Shown: in pieces, positions 36,372 through 46,387 of the stretch
How positions within the stretch are numbered: the stretch's first letter is position 1
How the letters are laid out: every line of letters begins with the position of its first letter
NCBI GenBank assembly: GCA_963803875.1
Contig: CAWDOA010000017.1
Coordinates: 41,684-105,683 of the forward strand
From: JABDIY01 sp963803875
Lineage (GTDB): Bacteria; Actinomycetota; Acidimicrobiia; Acidimicrobiales; SZUA-35
Direction of reading: 5' to 3'
DNA: 64,000 nucleotides
The notes under the pieces: generated by a model
Database searches by the model: none
Told to the model about the DNA's origin: nothing
The model's input: only the letters and a program-made list of their open reading frames with translations
Made by a program: the position numbers and the translations under genes

Positions 36372-36394
36372 ATCCGTGGAACACTGGGGAGTCC

Positions 36395-38258
36395 GTGAAA
36401 TTCACAGGTGAGCTAGCACGGCAGCACATGCAGGCAGCACCTGACGCGATGCTCACATTCGATTCGTCGGGTCGAATCACATGGGCCAACACGAGCGCAC
36501 ACGAGCTGTTTGGCTACGGGGAAACCGGTTTGCAGGAATGTGGCCTGCAAGAGTTGGTGCCCGAGCGATTCCATCGGGCCCAGCTTGCGCGCTATCTCGA
36601 ACACCCTCAGCCCCGATTGATGGGTGAGGGTCCCCGCAGTCTGGTAGGGCTACGTGCCGACGGTTCGGAGTTCGCAGCGGAGATCAGCTTGGGCCCGATA
36701 CAGACCGTCGACGACGAGCTCTCGGTCTTTGCGGTTGTTCGGGATGTGACCGCGCTTCGTGATCAGCAATCTGAGGTTGAAGCAATTCGAGCCTCGCTTG
36801 ACACCGTTGAGGAAGCCATCTTCATCTTCGAGGTCGGCAGCCTCACGTTGTGTTATGTGAACGACGGCAGCGTGCCGGCAATCCGGCCTTTCCCGTTCCG
36901 ACCTCTTGGACGGCATGATGTTTACCGATTTGGCCCCCGGCCTCGGTCGCCAAGAGCTCGAGAATCTTCTGGCGCCGCTGGTGGCGGGCGATCGTTCCCT
37001 GATCACCTATGACTCGGTGCACAGTCGCAGGGGGGCATCGGACCGGAACGTCGAAGTGCTGATCCAGCACCCTGGCTCGTTGACCTTTGGCAAGGACTGT
37101 TTGATCGCACTCGTGCGCGACACCACTGAGCGGCTGGCTCAGGTCAAGCGACTGTCGGCATCGGAACGAGCCTTTCGGTCGGCGTTCGAGGATGCTCCGG
37201 TTGGAATGGCTATTGCGGATCTCCGGGTGTCGGGCGAGCGCCGGATCCTTGCCGCCAACGACTCCTTGGCAGACATGCTCGGACGCTCCATCGAGGAGCT
37301 GGTCGGAGAATCGTTCGATTCGCTGACTCATCCCGAGGATCGCGACTCAAGTTTGGCCGGTGCTGAGGGTTTGGCCACCGGCAGGTTCGATCTCTATCGA
37401 ACCCAGAAAAGGTATCTCCGCCCCGACGGTAGCGTTGTGACCGCATTGCTCTCGGCTGCGTCGCTGGCTACAGATGAAGGGCCGCGTGCACTGGCCCACA
37501 TCGTGGATATGAGCCGGATCCTCACGGCGGAGTTCGAGCGAGATCAGCGGGAGGAACTTCTCACCTTCCTCGGCGAAATCCGTCTCGCAGTGCTGGCTGA
37601 TCAACCGCTCGATGATGTGCTGGGGTTCATTCTCGAGACCGCCGTTCATTCACTCGGTGCGATCCATAGCCTGATCGCGACGCCCGATGGTCACGGTGAG
37701 TTGCGTGTCGCCGCCGCTGTCGGTGTCGACTCCGGCGCTGTGGGAGAAGTGATCGACGATGATTCGTTGGAAGCGGCGGTCTTCGCGAGCGGCGAGAAGA
37801 GCGTGGTCGACGATCTCAGCAATCGGGGCGACCTGAACCCAACAGCCAGAGATCGGAACCGTGAGATTGCTTCGGTCATAGTGGTCCCCTTGCTGTCTCA
37901 GACCAAACCCGAAGGTGTGTTGGTGGTGGGCCGGCCCACCGGGTTCGCCATGTTCAGCGATGCGGAAATCAGGTTTGTCGAAGCGTTGTCGTCGGAGAGC
38001 GTGCTGGCGCTTCAGTTCCAGGTCGCACGCGATCAGCGGATACGTCTCGGACTCGTTGAGGAGCGGGAACGCATCGCCACCGAACTGCAAGACCGTGTGA
38101 TCCAACGGCTCTTTGCCGCCGGCATGCGGCTCCAGGCCGCCGGGGGTGAGCACCAACGATTGAGTTCAGCGGCCGATGAAGTCGTAGCAGAAATCGACTC
38201 GTGCATCGCAGTGATCAGGAACACCATCTTCAATCTCGAATCGCGCAGTCGCAATTGA
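36395..38258 (+). CDS. PAS-GAF sensor with degenerate H-box and no ATPase domain (pseudo-kinase), apparent +1 break near 36869
   Basis: About 620 residues when the break near 36869 is repaired (NDGACRQSGLSRSDLLDG then reads through). N-terminal PAS domains (PDAMLTFDSSGRITWANTSA; a second at the break; a third at SAFEDAPVGMAIADL) are followed by a GAF domain (about bases 37560-38030). The C-terminal helix resembles the DosS-type H-box (RIATELQDRVIQRLFAAGM), but Gln replaces the phosphoacceptor His (CAA at 38088). The protein ends about 55 residues later with no HATPase domain. It cannot autophosphorylate in the usual way and may sequester or modulate the related kinase at 31.5 kb. Start codon GTG 36395 is assumed. 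Confidence 0.8.
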
Positions 38259-38273
38259 TGGCGGTGGATCCGC

Positions 38274-39599
38274 TCAATCGATGAGGATTCCTCGTTCCCG
38301 GGCTTCCTTCTCCAGATGGTCTCTGTGATCTGGGTGGGCGATCGAGATCAAGGCACGAGCTCGCTGACGAATCGACCGTCCCTGCAGCTCAGCGATTCCG
38401 TACTCGGTGACAACTTTGTCAACGGTGTTCTTCTGGGTCGTAACGACCGAACCTGGAGAGAGAGTGGGCGTGATCTTTGACGTTCCTCCATCGCCGGTCG
38501 TAGACCGCAGCACCACGAAACCCTGTCCACCGCGTGAATACTGAGCACCTCTGGCGAAGTCGGCTTGTCCACCGCTGCCCGAGTAATACCGGGTTCCCAG
38601 GGTCTCTGATCCGCATTGGCCGAACAGATCTACCTGGAGGGTGGCGTTGATCGATACGAAGTTGTCCTCGTGGCCGATCAGGCGAGGATCGTTCACCTCG
38701 TTGACGGGCAGAAACTGAACCAGATCGTTGTTGTCGACGAAGTCGTACAGCCGGCGCGTACCAAGAGCAAATGTAGTGACGACATGGCCTCTGTTGGTCT
38801 TTTTCATCAACCCTGTCACGGCCCCGCACTCCACCAGGTCAACGACCGGGTCGCTCAGCAACTCGGTATGAACTCCCAAGTCTCGGTGGTCGGAGAGAAA
38901 GGTCGCCACCGCGGCAGGAATTGCGCCGATGCCGAGCTGGATAGTTGATCCGTCGCGGATTCGATCAACGATGGAGGCGGCGATAGCTCGATCGATCTCG
39001 CCGGGTTCAGCTGGTGGGACCTCGATCAGTGGAGTTGACGCTGCACACCAGGCCGCAACGTCGTTGATGTGGAGGCGATTGGCTCCGTGGGTTCGTGGCA
39101 TGAGTGGATTGACTTCGAGAATGAACGGCACTCTGCCGATCAGCGCTGCGGCGTAGTCTGCTCCCAGGCCAAGTGAGAAGTAGCCGTGTCGGTCCGGTGG
39201 GCTTGCCGCTGCAATTACGGCCACGGGGTTCTTGTCGGCCATGAACTGTGGCACTTCGCTGAAGTTGGCAGGGGTGAAGTCGCACTTGCCGGCCAGGTAC
39301 GACCTACGGACGATATGGGACAGAAACCACGACACGTGTTCGAGATGGCCCACGTACTCGCCGCGGATGTAGGGCCTATCTCGGAGCGCATGCATCTGAT
39401 GGATCTTCACGTCGGTCAGATACTGGGCTCGCTCCTCCAGTGCGTCCAACAGAGCGACCGGCTCGCCGTTGGCGATCGGTATGACGATGTTCGCACCAAC
39501 GGGGAGCTTGCGAACCAGAAGATCGGCCAGATCAAGGACCGAAATTGGATGACGACGATCGGAGGAAATGGATCCGAGAGGGCCCTCGAGTTTTCGCAC
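38274..39599 (-). CDS. acetyl-CoA hydrolase / 4-hydroxybutyrate CoA-transferase family protein
   Basis: A 441-residue protein of the class I CoA-transferase (Cat1/4HbCT) type. Visible family features include GANIVIPIANGEP, SLGLGADYAAALI, the GIGAIPAAVATFL loop and GSGGQADFARGAQYSRGGQG. It would move CoA between acetyl-CoA and another acid, or hydrolyse acetyl-CoA to acetate. Near a pyruvate dehydrogenase/acetyl-CoA synthetase operon it may feed fermentative acetate or butyrate-type metabolism under low oxygen, which is inference. It converges with the pseudo-kinase gene with a 15-bp gap. Confidence 0.88.
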   Translation of the reverse strand: MRKLEGPLGSISSDRRHPISVLDLADLLVRKLPVGANIVIPIANGEPVALLDALEERAQYLTDVKIHQMHALRDRPYIRGEYVGHLEHVSWFLSHIVRRSYLAGKCDFTPANFSEVPQFMADKNPVAVIAAASPPDRHGYFSLGLGADYAAALIGRVPFILEVNPLMPRTHGANRLHINDVAAWCAASTPLIEVPPAEPGEIDRAIAASIVDRIRDGSTIQLGIGAIPAAVATFLSDHRDLGVHTELLSDPVVDLVECGAVTGLMKKTNRGHVVTTFALGTRRLYDFVDNNDLVQFLPVNEVNDPRLIGHEDNFVSINATLQVDLFGQCGSETLGTRYYSGSGGQADFARGAQYSRGGQGFVVLRSTTGDGGTSKITPTLSPGSVVTTQKNTVDKVVTEYGIAELQGRSIRQRARALISIAHPDHRDHLEKEARERGILID

Positions 39600-39681
39600 G
39601 CCATCAGTGTGGGGTCGCTGGCTCGGGGCTCAATAGAGGCGAAGGTCAAACCAGTTCATTTCAATGATGCGCTGAACGGCC

Positions 39682-41088
39682 TCAGACATCAACAACATCG
39701 ATGTCCCAGATCCAGGCAAGTGCTTGAACGGCTCGCCGGTGATCGCCATATGCGACCCCGAAGTGGTGTTCGAGCCCCTCCGAAATCAGTACCCGGTGAA
39801 AGTGTTGAACCGGTGAATCCATCGTGGCCACCCCTGAGGTCCCGATGAATGGGGGAGGGGCAGCCATCATCTCGCCGGTTCCCACGACAAGCCGCAGCCG
39901 ATTGTGGGATCGAGACAGCCGAGTGATGGTCACACGTCCGGGCCGCAGGCCGAAGTTCACAGTCAGGGGTATGTGCCGGTTTGGGTGCTCGCCTGCTCGG
40001 ACGGGACGGGACGGATCGGCCATCGATCTGGGCGCCACCCCGCAGTGCCAGAACACAGCGGTGTTGTCGACGGTATCGAAGTCGACGAGGTCGGCCAGGA
40101 ACGCTGGGCGCTCCGTGATTTCGCTGAGCATCAGCAACGTGAGCGCACCGAACGCGTCTGCCTCACATGCCGCCGGGAGTCCCGAATCGCTCAGCATCGA
40201 CAGTGGACCACACGCTGCTCCTCCCCACTGGGTGAAGCACTCGGGCCAGCACCGCAGGGCAAGCGCATCCCAGTCGTGTTGGTCTGAGAGCGAACTCAAC
40301 GCCTCTCGTAGTTGCAGGCTCCTGGCGGTTGCGACCGGTTCCATCTTCTCGATTCCGGTCATGCCACGCGGCAGCGCCACCGGGGTCTCGGTGTGAGAGG
40401 CAACTTCGAACAGATCCGAGATCGGCATCCGCTGGAACGTGGTGCCGATCGGCAGCGGATCGTCGGCAAGTTCGCACGGTTCGAATCCCGGAGGGGCATC
40501 GCCGATGATTCCGATGTGTGCTTCGGCCAGGCGATGAGCTACGGCGGAAGCTGCAGCGTGCTCGACCGCCGTGAAGGAATCGGTTTGGGAGTGTCCAGCG
40601 TGTGTTTCGCCCCAGCCTCGCATCGCAGTCCGGAGTTGATCGGCGATCTCGACATCGGTCGGTCTGCCGTGCAGACCGGTCGGGTGCAGGTCTCGGAGAC
40701 CGAGACTGTACGCCGCAAGGTTTGCGCCGCACAGGGAATTCCGGCGCAGCCGTTTCCCCGTTCGATGCTCGGGGAAGGACCACAGCACAACCTGAGTATC
40801 TTCATCGTGGGCTTGCGCAACGGTGACCGCCAATGAGGCGTCGGCGAAGGTCCCGAACGCGATGATGATGACGTCGAGATGTTCTGGCCACTCGGCAATT
40901 GTTGAGGTGACGTCGTCCGGGGTGAGATGAACTTGGTCGTTTCCCAGCACATTGGGATTGAGCTCTCGCAGTGTCTTCAGTGCAAGTGCACAAAGCTCAG
41001 CGCCAGAATCGACATCGAATGTGGACCGTCCGACCGCCAGGAAGGCCATTGAAGGCCACTGCTCCCGAGGGTCCGAGACGGAGGTCAT
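39682..41088 (-). CDS. L-fucose isomerase-like protein
   Basis: About 468 residues from ATG 41088. The C-terminal half carries the fucose/arabinose isomerase-like block: PPGFEPCELADDPL, ALRCWPECFTQWGGAACGPL, AACEADAFGALTLLMLSEI, DTVDNTAVFWHCGVAP and a final GLEHHFGVAYGDHR. Glu and Asp within these motifs would bind the catalytic metal. True substrate could be a C5 or C6 aldose or a sulfosugar. It is divergent from the phosphofructokinase gene (99 bp apart). A tRNA-like TTCGAATCCC string inside it codes for the PPGFEPC motif and is not a tRNA. Confidence 0.78.
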   Translation of the reverse strand: MTSVSDPREQWPSMAFLAVGRSTFDVDSGAELCALALKTLRELNPNVLGNDQVHLTPDDVTSTIAEWPEHLDVIIIAFGTFADASLAVTVAQAHDEDTQVVLWSFPEHRTGKRLRRNSLCGANLAAYSLGLRDLHPTGLHGRPTDVEIADQLRTAMRGWGETHAGHSQTDSFTAVEHAAASAVAHRLAEAHIGIIGDAPPGFEPCELADDPLPIGTTFQRMPISDLFEVASHTETPVALPRGMTGIEKMEPVATARSLQLREALSSLSDQHDWDALALRCWPECFTQWGGAACGPLSMLSDSGLPAACEADAFGALTLLMLSEITERPAFLADLVDFDTVDNTAVFWHCGVAPRSMADPSRPVRAGEHPNRHIPLTVNFGLRPGRVTITRLSRSHNRLRLVVGTGEMMAAPPPFIGTSGVATMDSPVQHFHRVLISEGLEHHFGVAYGDHRRAVQALAWIWDIDVVDV

Positions 41089-41187
41089 TGGTCGATCGTG
41101 AGTCACCGAAGTCCAGGCGGGCAGAGTCGAACGTCCCGGAGCGGTTGGTCTGCTCTGTCGACTCTCGAACTGACGTAGTGTTGTCTG

Positions 41188-42492
41188 ATGCTCACCGCCG
41201 AGGACCTGCTTCCCCGCCGACTGCCGGGCCGCGTTTGCCCGTTGCCCGCGGCCGTCGTCCAGAACGGACCGTTGGCCGATGACAGGCCTGTGGTGCTCGC
41301 CGATGCTTCGTTGGATGCAGCGGCGGATGCACTCTCTCGAGGAGTTGCTCCGCCGACGTTCGTCTTGGCCGGCCCCCGGGCGGAATTGGCCTTTCAACCT
41401 TCGCAGGTGCGGGCGGGAATCGTGACCTGTGGTGGTCTTTGCCCAGGACTCAACGACGTGATTCGGAGCATCACGCTCTGCCTGAAGTATCTCTACGGCG
41501 TGGACGAAGTCGACGGGTTCCGGTATGGATACGCCGGTGTTGCCGGAATCGGTCCAGACCCGATTCCGCTCACTCCCGAGATCGTCGACTCGATCCACCG
41601 CGACGGCGGGACGCTGCTCGGATCGAGTCGCGGCCCGCAGGACATCGACCAAATGCTGGACAATCTCGTCTCACGAAACATCTCGTTGCTGTTCTGCATC
41701 GGCGGCGACGGAACACTCAAAGGTGCATCGGCAATCGCCAGAGCGGCACAGGAACGTGGTCTCGATCTTGCGGTGGTCGGGGTACCCAAGACGATCGACA
41801 ACGACCTTCTTTGGGTAGATCGGAGCTTTGGTTTTCCAACCGCGGTGGAGGTGGCAACAGCCGCCATCGAAGTCGCCCACAATGAGGCTCGTGGAGCCCG
41901 CAACGGGGTCAGCATCGTGAAGCTGATGGGTCGGCATTCCGGCTTCATCGCCGCCCACGCCACCCTGGCCAACCCCGACTGCAACGTGTGCCTTGTTCCT
42001 GAAGTTCCCTTCGAAATCGATGGCCCCGATGGCCTACTGGCCTTCGTTGACCGGCGCCTGAATCAGTACAACCATTGCGTGATCGCCATCGCCGAAGGAG
42101 CCGGTCAAGACTTCGTGCCCAGTAGAGGGACCGATAAATCAGGCAACAAGAAACTTGGTGACGTTGGGGTCTACTTGCGGGATCACATCTTGTCGCACTT
42201 CTCGAACTCCGAGACCGCCGGCGTGGTGCGCTACATCGATCCCAGCTACCTCGTGCGAGGTCGCGCCGCCAACGCAGTCGATGGCGAATTTTGTTTGTCT
42301 CTCGGCCAGGATGCTGCTCATGCCGGAATGGCGGGATTCACCGACGTGATGGTCGGGCACTGGAATCAGCGATTCACGATCGTTCCCCTCAGCGCTGCCA
42401 CCCAGCGGCGCCGTCAGTTGGAGCCCGACGGGCCGATCTGGAGAAGGGTCATTCACACCACGGGTCAGCCGTCGTTCATGAACAGCAGGTAA
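41188..42492 (+). CDS. pfkA: 6-phosphofructokinase (ATP-type, group III-like)
   Basis: A 434-residue PFK with an N-terminal extension of about 70 residues. Catalytic and binding motifs are present: GIVTCGGLCPGLNDVIRS, IGGDGTLKGA (GGDGT implies ATP rather than PPi), VPKTIDNDL with the catalytic Asp, MGRHSGFIAAHAT, and AEGAGQ in the sugar-phosphate site. It phosphorylates fructose 6-phosphate in glycolysis. The mycobacterial DosR regulon also contains a phosphofructokinase (PfkB, Rv2029c), but of an unrelated fold, so the same step may be supplied by a different family here. I saw no clear DosR-type box directly upstream. Confidence 0.92.
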   Translation: MLTAEDLLPRRLPGRVCPLPAAVVQNGPLADDRPVVLADASLDAAADALSRGVAPPTFVLAGPRAELAFQPSQVRAGIVTCGGLCPGLNDVIRSITLCLKYLYGVDEVDGFRYGYAGVAGIGPDPIPLTPEIVDSIHRDGGTLLGSSRGPQDIDQMLDNLVSRNISLLFCIGGDGTLKGASAIARAAQERGLDLAVVGVPKTIDNDLLWVDRSFGFPTAVEVATAAIEVAHNEARGARNGVSIVKLMGRHSGFIAAHATLANPDCNVCLVPEVPFEIDGPDGLLAFVDRRLNQYNHCVIAIAEGAGQDFVPSRGTDKSGNKKLGDVGVYLRDHILSHFSNSETAGVVRYIDPSYLVRGRAANAVDGEFCLSLGQDAAHAGMAGFTDVMVGHWNQRFTIVPLSAATQRRRQLEPDGPIWRRVIHTTGQPSFMNSR

Positions 42493-42583
42493 TCGGGCGT
42501 TCTGACCAAGTGCTCTAGCCCCGCTCTCCGAGCCGAGTTGAGATGAGAGGCAACACCGACCCCTCTCATCAAAAGGAGTAGCG

Positions 42584-43156
42584 ATGACTGCTCGCAGTAC
42601 ACACAAAGCCCATGATCGAATCCAAGCCGATCTCAAGCTTCTCGAGCGCCGAGTTCAAGAACTGGGTTCGAGGATTGCCGGCTGGACCGGCGACGTCACC
42701 AGACAATACGCAGAGCGACTGGAAGGATTGAGCGCGTCACTCCGCGACCTCAGCAAGGACCTCGACGACTGGGAAGAAGTCGAGATAGGAACGCCAACCA
42801 AAGTCGGACACCTCTCCGACGAAGTGGACTCCCTGGAAGCCGACTTCAGGGCTGCCACCGAGGATCACGCCCCTGACTACGAGCTCGCCATGGACCAGCA
42901 GGTTCGCAATTGGAAGTCCCGGCTGGACGCAGTTCGACTCAAGGGAGCTTTGGGCTCGATGGAGCTGCAAGATGAACTGGAAGAACTCGGCCATCGTCTG
43001 GATCATGCTCGAGCTGGGGCGATGATCGAGCTTCAGAAGGCGATGGATGAAGGTAGTGGCGTAGCGGTCGACCTTCGCGACGACGTCGAGGAGGTTCTCA
43101 TCGACGTTCGCCATGCGCTCGAGAAGGCATACACCTCACTCTTTGGGCGCTTCTAG
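42584..43156 (+). CDS. hypothetical coiled-coil protein
   Basis: A 190-residue, highly charged protein. Heptad-rich segments run through most of its length (for example IQADLKLLERRVQELGSRI and SASLRDLSKDLDDWEEVEI), predicting long coiled coils. No membrane segment or signal peptide. A good Shine-Dalgarno (AAAAGGAG) lies 7 bases before the ATG. It is single on the plus strand, convergent with the GNAT gene. Function unknown; a structural or scaffold role is possible. Confidence 0.8.
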   Translation: MTARSTHKAHDRIQADLKLLERRVQELGSRIAGWTGDVTRQYAERLEGLSASLRDLSKDLDDWEEVEIGTPTKVGHLSDEVDSLEADFRAATEDHAPDYELAMDQQVRNWKSRLDAVRLKGALGSMELQDELEELGHRLDHARAGAMIELQKAMDEGSGVAVDLRDDVEEVLIDVRHALEKAYTSLFGRF

Positions 43157-43169
43157 CAACGGTCCGGTG

Positions 43170-44039
43170 TCAGATCGAGCGGTCGTCGTCGAGGCTGTCC
43201 TGGATGCGGCCTAGCACCTCTCCAGTCGTCTCATCAGCGGACTTGACGAACAGGGGGGCGCCGGTCCGTCGCTCAGCATGGGCCGCGAGAAGGTCGTCGT
43301 TGTCCTCGGCGCTGAGCGCAAAGAGCACTGCATCTGCCCCCTCGACCAGCGGACAGCGCTCGCCTTCGAGCACCGGACAATAGTGGTCGTGGCGAGCCGA
43401 AGGACCGCGACACACGGTCACGTCGAATCCACGCCGGTTTGCCTCGGAAGTGCCGGTCCATTGATGGGAATGGCCTTCCACCAGCAGGCGTTGTCGGCCG
43501 CTCGACGTCTTGCGCCACGATGGCACACGCGCCGAGGTTGAAACCGTCAAACGCACATTGGTCCAGTCGTCGTCGGGGATTCCTGCAGCTCCGCGCCGGC
43601 ACAGCATCAACTGCATCTGGGTGTTTCGGGCCGCAATCAGCGCCTGGATATTGGGGATGCCAACAGCCGCTGCCTCTTCCAGCAATGCGTCGAGCAGCCA
43701 CGGACCCAACCACCCCCTGCTCTTTCGATCAACGGTGATGCCCAATTCGGCATCACCGTCGTCGAGAGGGGCAAAGCCGGCCTCGCCCACGATCGATGAT
43801 GTGCCCTCCTCAGCCGACTCCTCCGCGATCAGCAGGACTCCGCCTTTTCGATCGGCCACGTGGGCCCACGCCTCCACCGTCTCTCGAGGAGGGAACGCTC
43901 CGCTGAAAAATCGCCGCTGAAGGTCCTCAATCGACAGTCGTCGGTACAGGTCGACAAGGCCCGGAACGTCCTCGGGACCGCCGTGTCGAACAGTGATGAC
44001 CCGGCCATGGTCGAGCCGAACGGACCGAATCTCGGTCAT
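43170..44039 (-). CDS. GNAT acetyltransferase with Cys-rich C-terminal domain
   Basis: A 289-residue protein. Residues about 1-165 are a GNAT-like fold (VRHGGPEDVPGLVDLYRRLS, IVGEAGFAPLDDGDAELGIT, GLGPWLLDALLEE-type acetyl-CoA segment). Residues about 200-289 are a separate domain with a spaced Cys pattern (VTVCRGPSARHDHYCPVLEG then ERCPLVEGADAV) that I cannot name. It is downstream of the DUF4389 gene on the same strand (10 bp gap). Similar GNAT fusions occur in actinobacteria; the substrate is unknown. Confidence 0.75.
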   Translation of the reverse strand: MTEIRSVRLDHGRVITVRHGGPEDVPGLVDLYRRLSIEDLQRRFFSGAFPPRETVEAWAHVADRKGGVLLIAEESAEEGTSSIVGEAGFAPLDDGDAELGITVDRKSRGWLGPWLLDALLEEAAAVGIPNIQALIAARNTQMQLMLCRRGAAGIPDDDWTNVRLTVSTSARVPSWRKTSSGRQRLLVEGHSHQWTGTSEANRRGFDVTVCRGPSARHDHYCPVLEGERCPLVEGADAVLFALSAEDNDDLLAAHAERRTGAPLFVKSADETTGEVLGRIQDSLDDDRSI

Positions 44040-44049
44040 GTTGGATTCC

Positions 44050-45514
44050 TCACGGTCCGACCGCTTCTGTCCTCGTCGGGTCGGTCGCTCGGTCGGCGGT
44101 CGAAGAACGCGGACGAACTCCGTCGTGAAGTGACGGTTCGTGGCCGCCTTGGTCGAGCCGGAATGGGGGATACCGATCGGTCATGAGGGTGGCGTAGGCC
44201 AGCACGCGGTAGATCCATCGGTTCAGCCCGATGATCAGGTCGAACAGCGCACGCGGATAGGTGCCCGTGAACAGCAGACTCACACCGGCCACGAAGCAGA
44301 ACAGTCCGAGCAGGCTGAGGCCGCTGACGCGAGGCGCCGTCGGTGTTCACCCAGCCAAGATCACCTACGAGTATCCCGACGATGAGGTAGTGCGGGAGGG
44401 CCAACAGCCACCATTTGACCAGCACCAGCTTTCTGGACAGTCGTTCGGGGTACGCCACGTCCAACGTGGCGAGGTCGCCGGGCTGAGCGCTGAGACCGAA
44501 CGGTGGATATCGGTCGGTACCCAAACCTCCGCTCGCTGCGTAGTACGACACACGCCATGACCAGCGCATGACCCCGACGTTGAAGCGAAAGATCGAATGG
44601 GGGTAGCGGCCGGTCACCAGGATGGAGAATCCTGCCACCACTGTAAGTGGTATGAACAACACCCAGAGGAACAGCAATATGATGAAGTGGGGGATCGCAA
44701 GTATCCATTTGACCAGCCACATCCATTTGGACAGCTCGGAGTCGAGCCGGGCCTCCAGGGCCACGGGGTGGGACGCGGAGACCGACGCTCCAGCGAAATG
44801 TGGCGATTCGATCGGGGCTGGATGACCCTTTCTCGTGGTTGGAGCAAGGTCACGTTCCGACGTCGTTCCAAAAACAATCAGTCCGATGGTCACGGGCGTG
44901 AGCACCATGCCAACACCCAACAGGATGAGAGCGGCGGGCAGCACGAAGCCTGCTTTCGCCCCGACATTGACGTCCGCCCGGACACCACTGGACGCGTCGA
45001 CGTTCATCAGAACAACGGCCCAGGTTCCTTCGGTCGGTTTCCAGTTGAGGACGAGCGGTGCCGGGCCCTGGGCCGAGGTGGCCCAGAACCCCTGTGTAGC
45101 TGGCGGTGCCACCGAGTCCGATCCTGTTCGGTAGCGATAGACGGGCACGAGGCCGTCACCGATTTCGATGATTTCATTGTGGGCGACCCTGTCGAGGTAG
45201 GCGTCGACGTCGGATCGTGGCGCGATGCCCATGAACATGTCGTTCGCAGAGTCTTCGACGATGAGTCGCACTTCGGCATCGAGCCGATCGACGAGCCAGC
45301 TCGGACCAGCTGGGTCGGATGTGAGGTCGACTTCCCCGGCCGTGATCGCGACAGTCGCAGTCTCTATCTGATCGATCGTTGTTTCGAAGAATCCATCTGC
45401 ATCACGGCCAAATGTATGTCCCAGGGCCAGCGCGGCACCGCTCAGAAGCATTGCGATCGCGGGTAGTACGAGAAGACAACCCGTGAGGATGGCGACGATT
45501 CGCAATGGGCGCAT
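44050..45514 (-). CDS. DUF4389 multi-pass membrane protein, apparent +1 break near 44326
   Basis: About 488 residues from ATG 45514. The N-terminus is a signal-anchor helix followed by an extracytoplasmic region of about 170 residues, a second helix near residues 205-230, and two DUF4389 repeats. Repeat 1: WLVKWILAIPHFIILLFLWV with VTGRYPHSIFRFNVGVMRW. Repeat 2: VKWWLLALPHYLIVGILVGD with LFTGTYPRALFDLIIGLNRW. The second repeat is split by an extra base near 44326. The function of DUF4389 is unknown. It is transcribed together with the GNAT gene. Confidence 0.82.
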
Positions 45515-45588
45515 GACAATTCCTGTCGACGTGCTCTTGTTTGATCGTCCATCGACGGCCCTCGTCGATGCAGAGGCGAACGTCCTGT

Positions 45589-46110
45589 CTAGGAACGGGC
45601 AGCTGGGTCGGTGGCGAGGGTCTTGGTGAACTTGCGAATCAGTTTCGATGCCCACGCATAGTGGCTCGAGGTCGCCGAGACCATGTACGCACCGACCGAG
45701 GTCGATCGCGTCCACGGGTATCGCTTCTTCTCGAAGAGGTCTGAATCCTCATAGCTGCGGATCACGGCGAGGAGGGCGTCATGGGTTCCGGTCAGTGCAC
45801 CTACGACATCATCCCAGGAGTCATTCTTGGTTCGTTCGTAGATGGCCTGGTTCAGGGCGGGTGTCTCGGCAAAGGTGTAGCCCTCTGCTGGGATTGCCGG
45901 TTGTTTGCCCGCTGATCCCAACGACTCCCACCCCAGGGCCATCTCGTGCCATGCGTGAAGGTGGGACAGCAGGTCCTTCACCGACCATTGCTCACAGGCG
46001 CCGGGCCGCTCCCGATCAGCCACCGGAATGGTGTCGACAGCCGCCCAAAGGCGTTCGAATTCGTCGCCGGCGGCCGTGAGCAGGTCGATCTGATTGGTGG
46101 GTCGAGGCAT
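45589..46110 (-). CDS. ClbS/DfsB-family four-helix protein
   Basis: A 173-residue protein of the DinB/ClbS-like four-helix superfamily. WSVKDLLSHLHAWHEM near residue 43 carries the conserved His/Trp, and SSHYAWASKLIRKF near the C-terminus provides another His. ClbS members protect DNA from colibactin-like damage, but most of the family is uncharacterised. It is the last gene of the run from the acetyl-CoA synthetase to here, 20 bp after the preceding gene. Confidence 0.8.
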   Translation of the reverse strand: MPRPTNQIDLLTAAGDEFERLWAAVDTIPVADRERPGACEQWSVKDLLSHLHAWHEMALGWESLGSAGKQPAIPAEGYTFAETPALNQAIYERTKNDSWDDVVGALTGTHDALLAVIRSYEDSDLFEKKRYPWTRSTSVGAYMVSATSSHYAWASKLIRKFTKTLATDPAARS

Positions 46111-46130
46111 CGAACTGATCCTGAGATCTT

Positions 46131-46385
46131 CTAGATGCCTGAACCGCTCAGGTAGTAGGCAACATCATTCACCAACTTGGTGAAGTTCGGATGGTCGGTC
46201 TCGAATCTGTCGAGCGCCTCCAGCAGTCGGTTCTGGTGTTCGGTGGTCCGATGTCTCTTTGCGCCGAGCGCGGTGCTGCGAAGCTCGGCGACCTGGGTCG
46301 GGTTCAAACCCGGTTCGTCCAGAGAGTCAACCAGGCGCTCGATCGCCTCGTCGTAGCCGGGACGGTTCTTGTCTTCTGTGGACAC
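46131..46385 (-). CDS. small helical protein, DUF4404-like
   Basis: An 84-residue acidic helical protein (AIERLVDSLDEPGLNPTQVA, then a helix and FETDHPNFTKLVNDVAYYLS). The size and two-helix pattern recall DUF4404, but the match is tentative. It starts 2 bases after the stop of the acyl carrier protein gene, so it belongs to the PDH/ACS operon. Function unknown. Confidence 0.6.
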   Translation of the reverse strand: MSTEDKNRPGYDEAIERLVDSLDEPGLNPTQVAELRSTALGAKRHRTTEHQNRLLEALDRFETDHPNFTKLVNDVAYYLSGSGI

Positions 46386-46387
46386 GC

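Noticed and set aside
40478..40495. tRNA-like T-arm string (GGTTCGAATCCCGGAGG)
   Set aside because: It lies inside the fucose-isomerase-like gene, encodes the conserved PPGFEPC motif on the minus strand, and no acceptor stem or anticodon arm can be folded around it.
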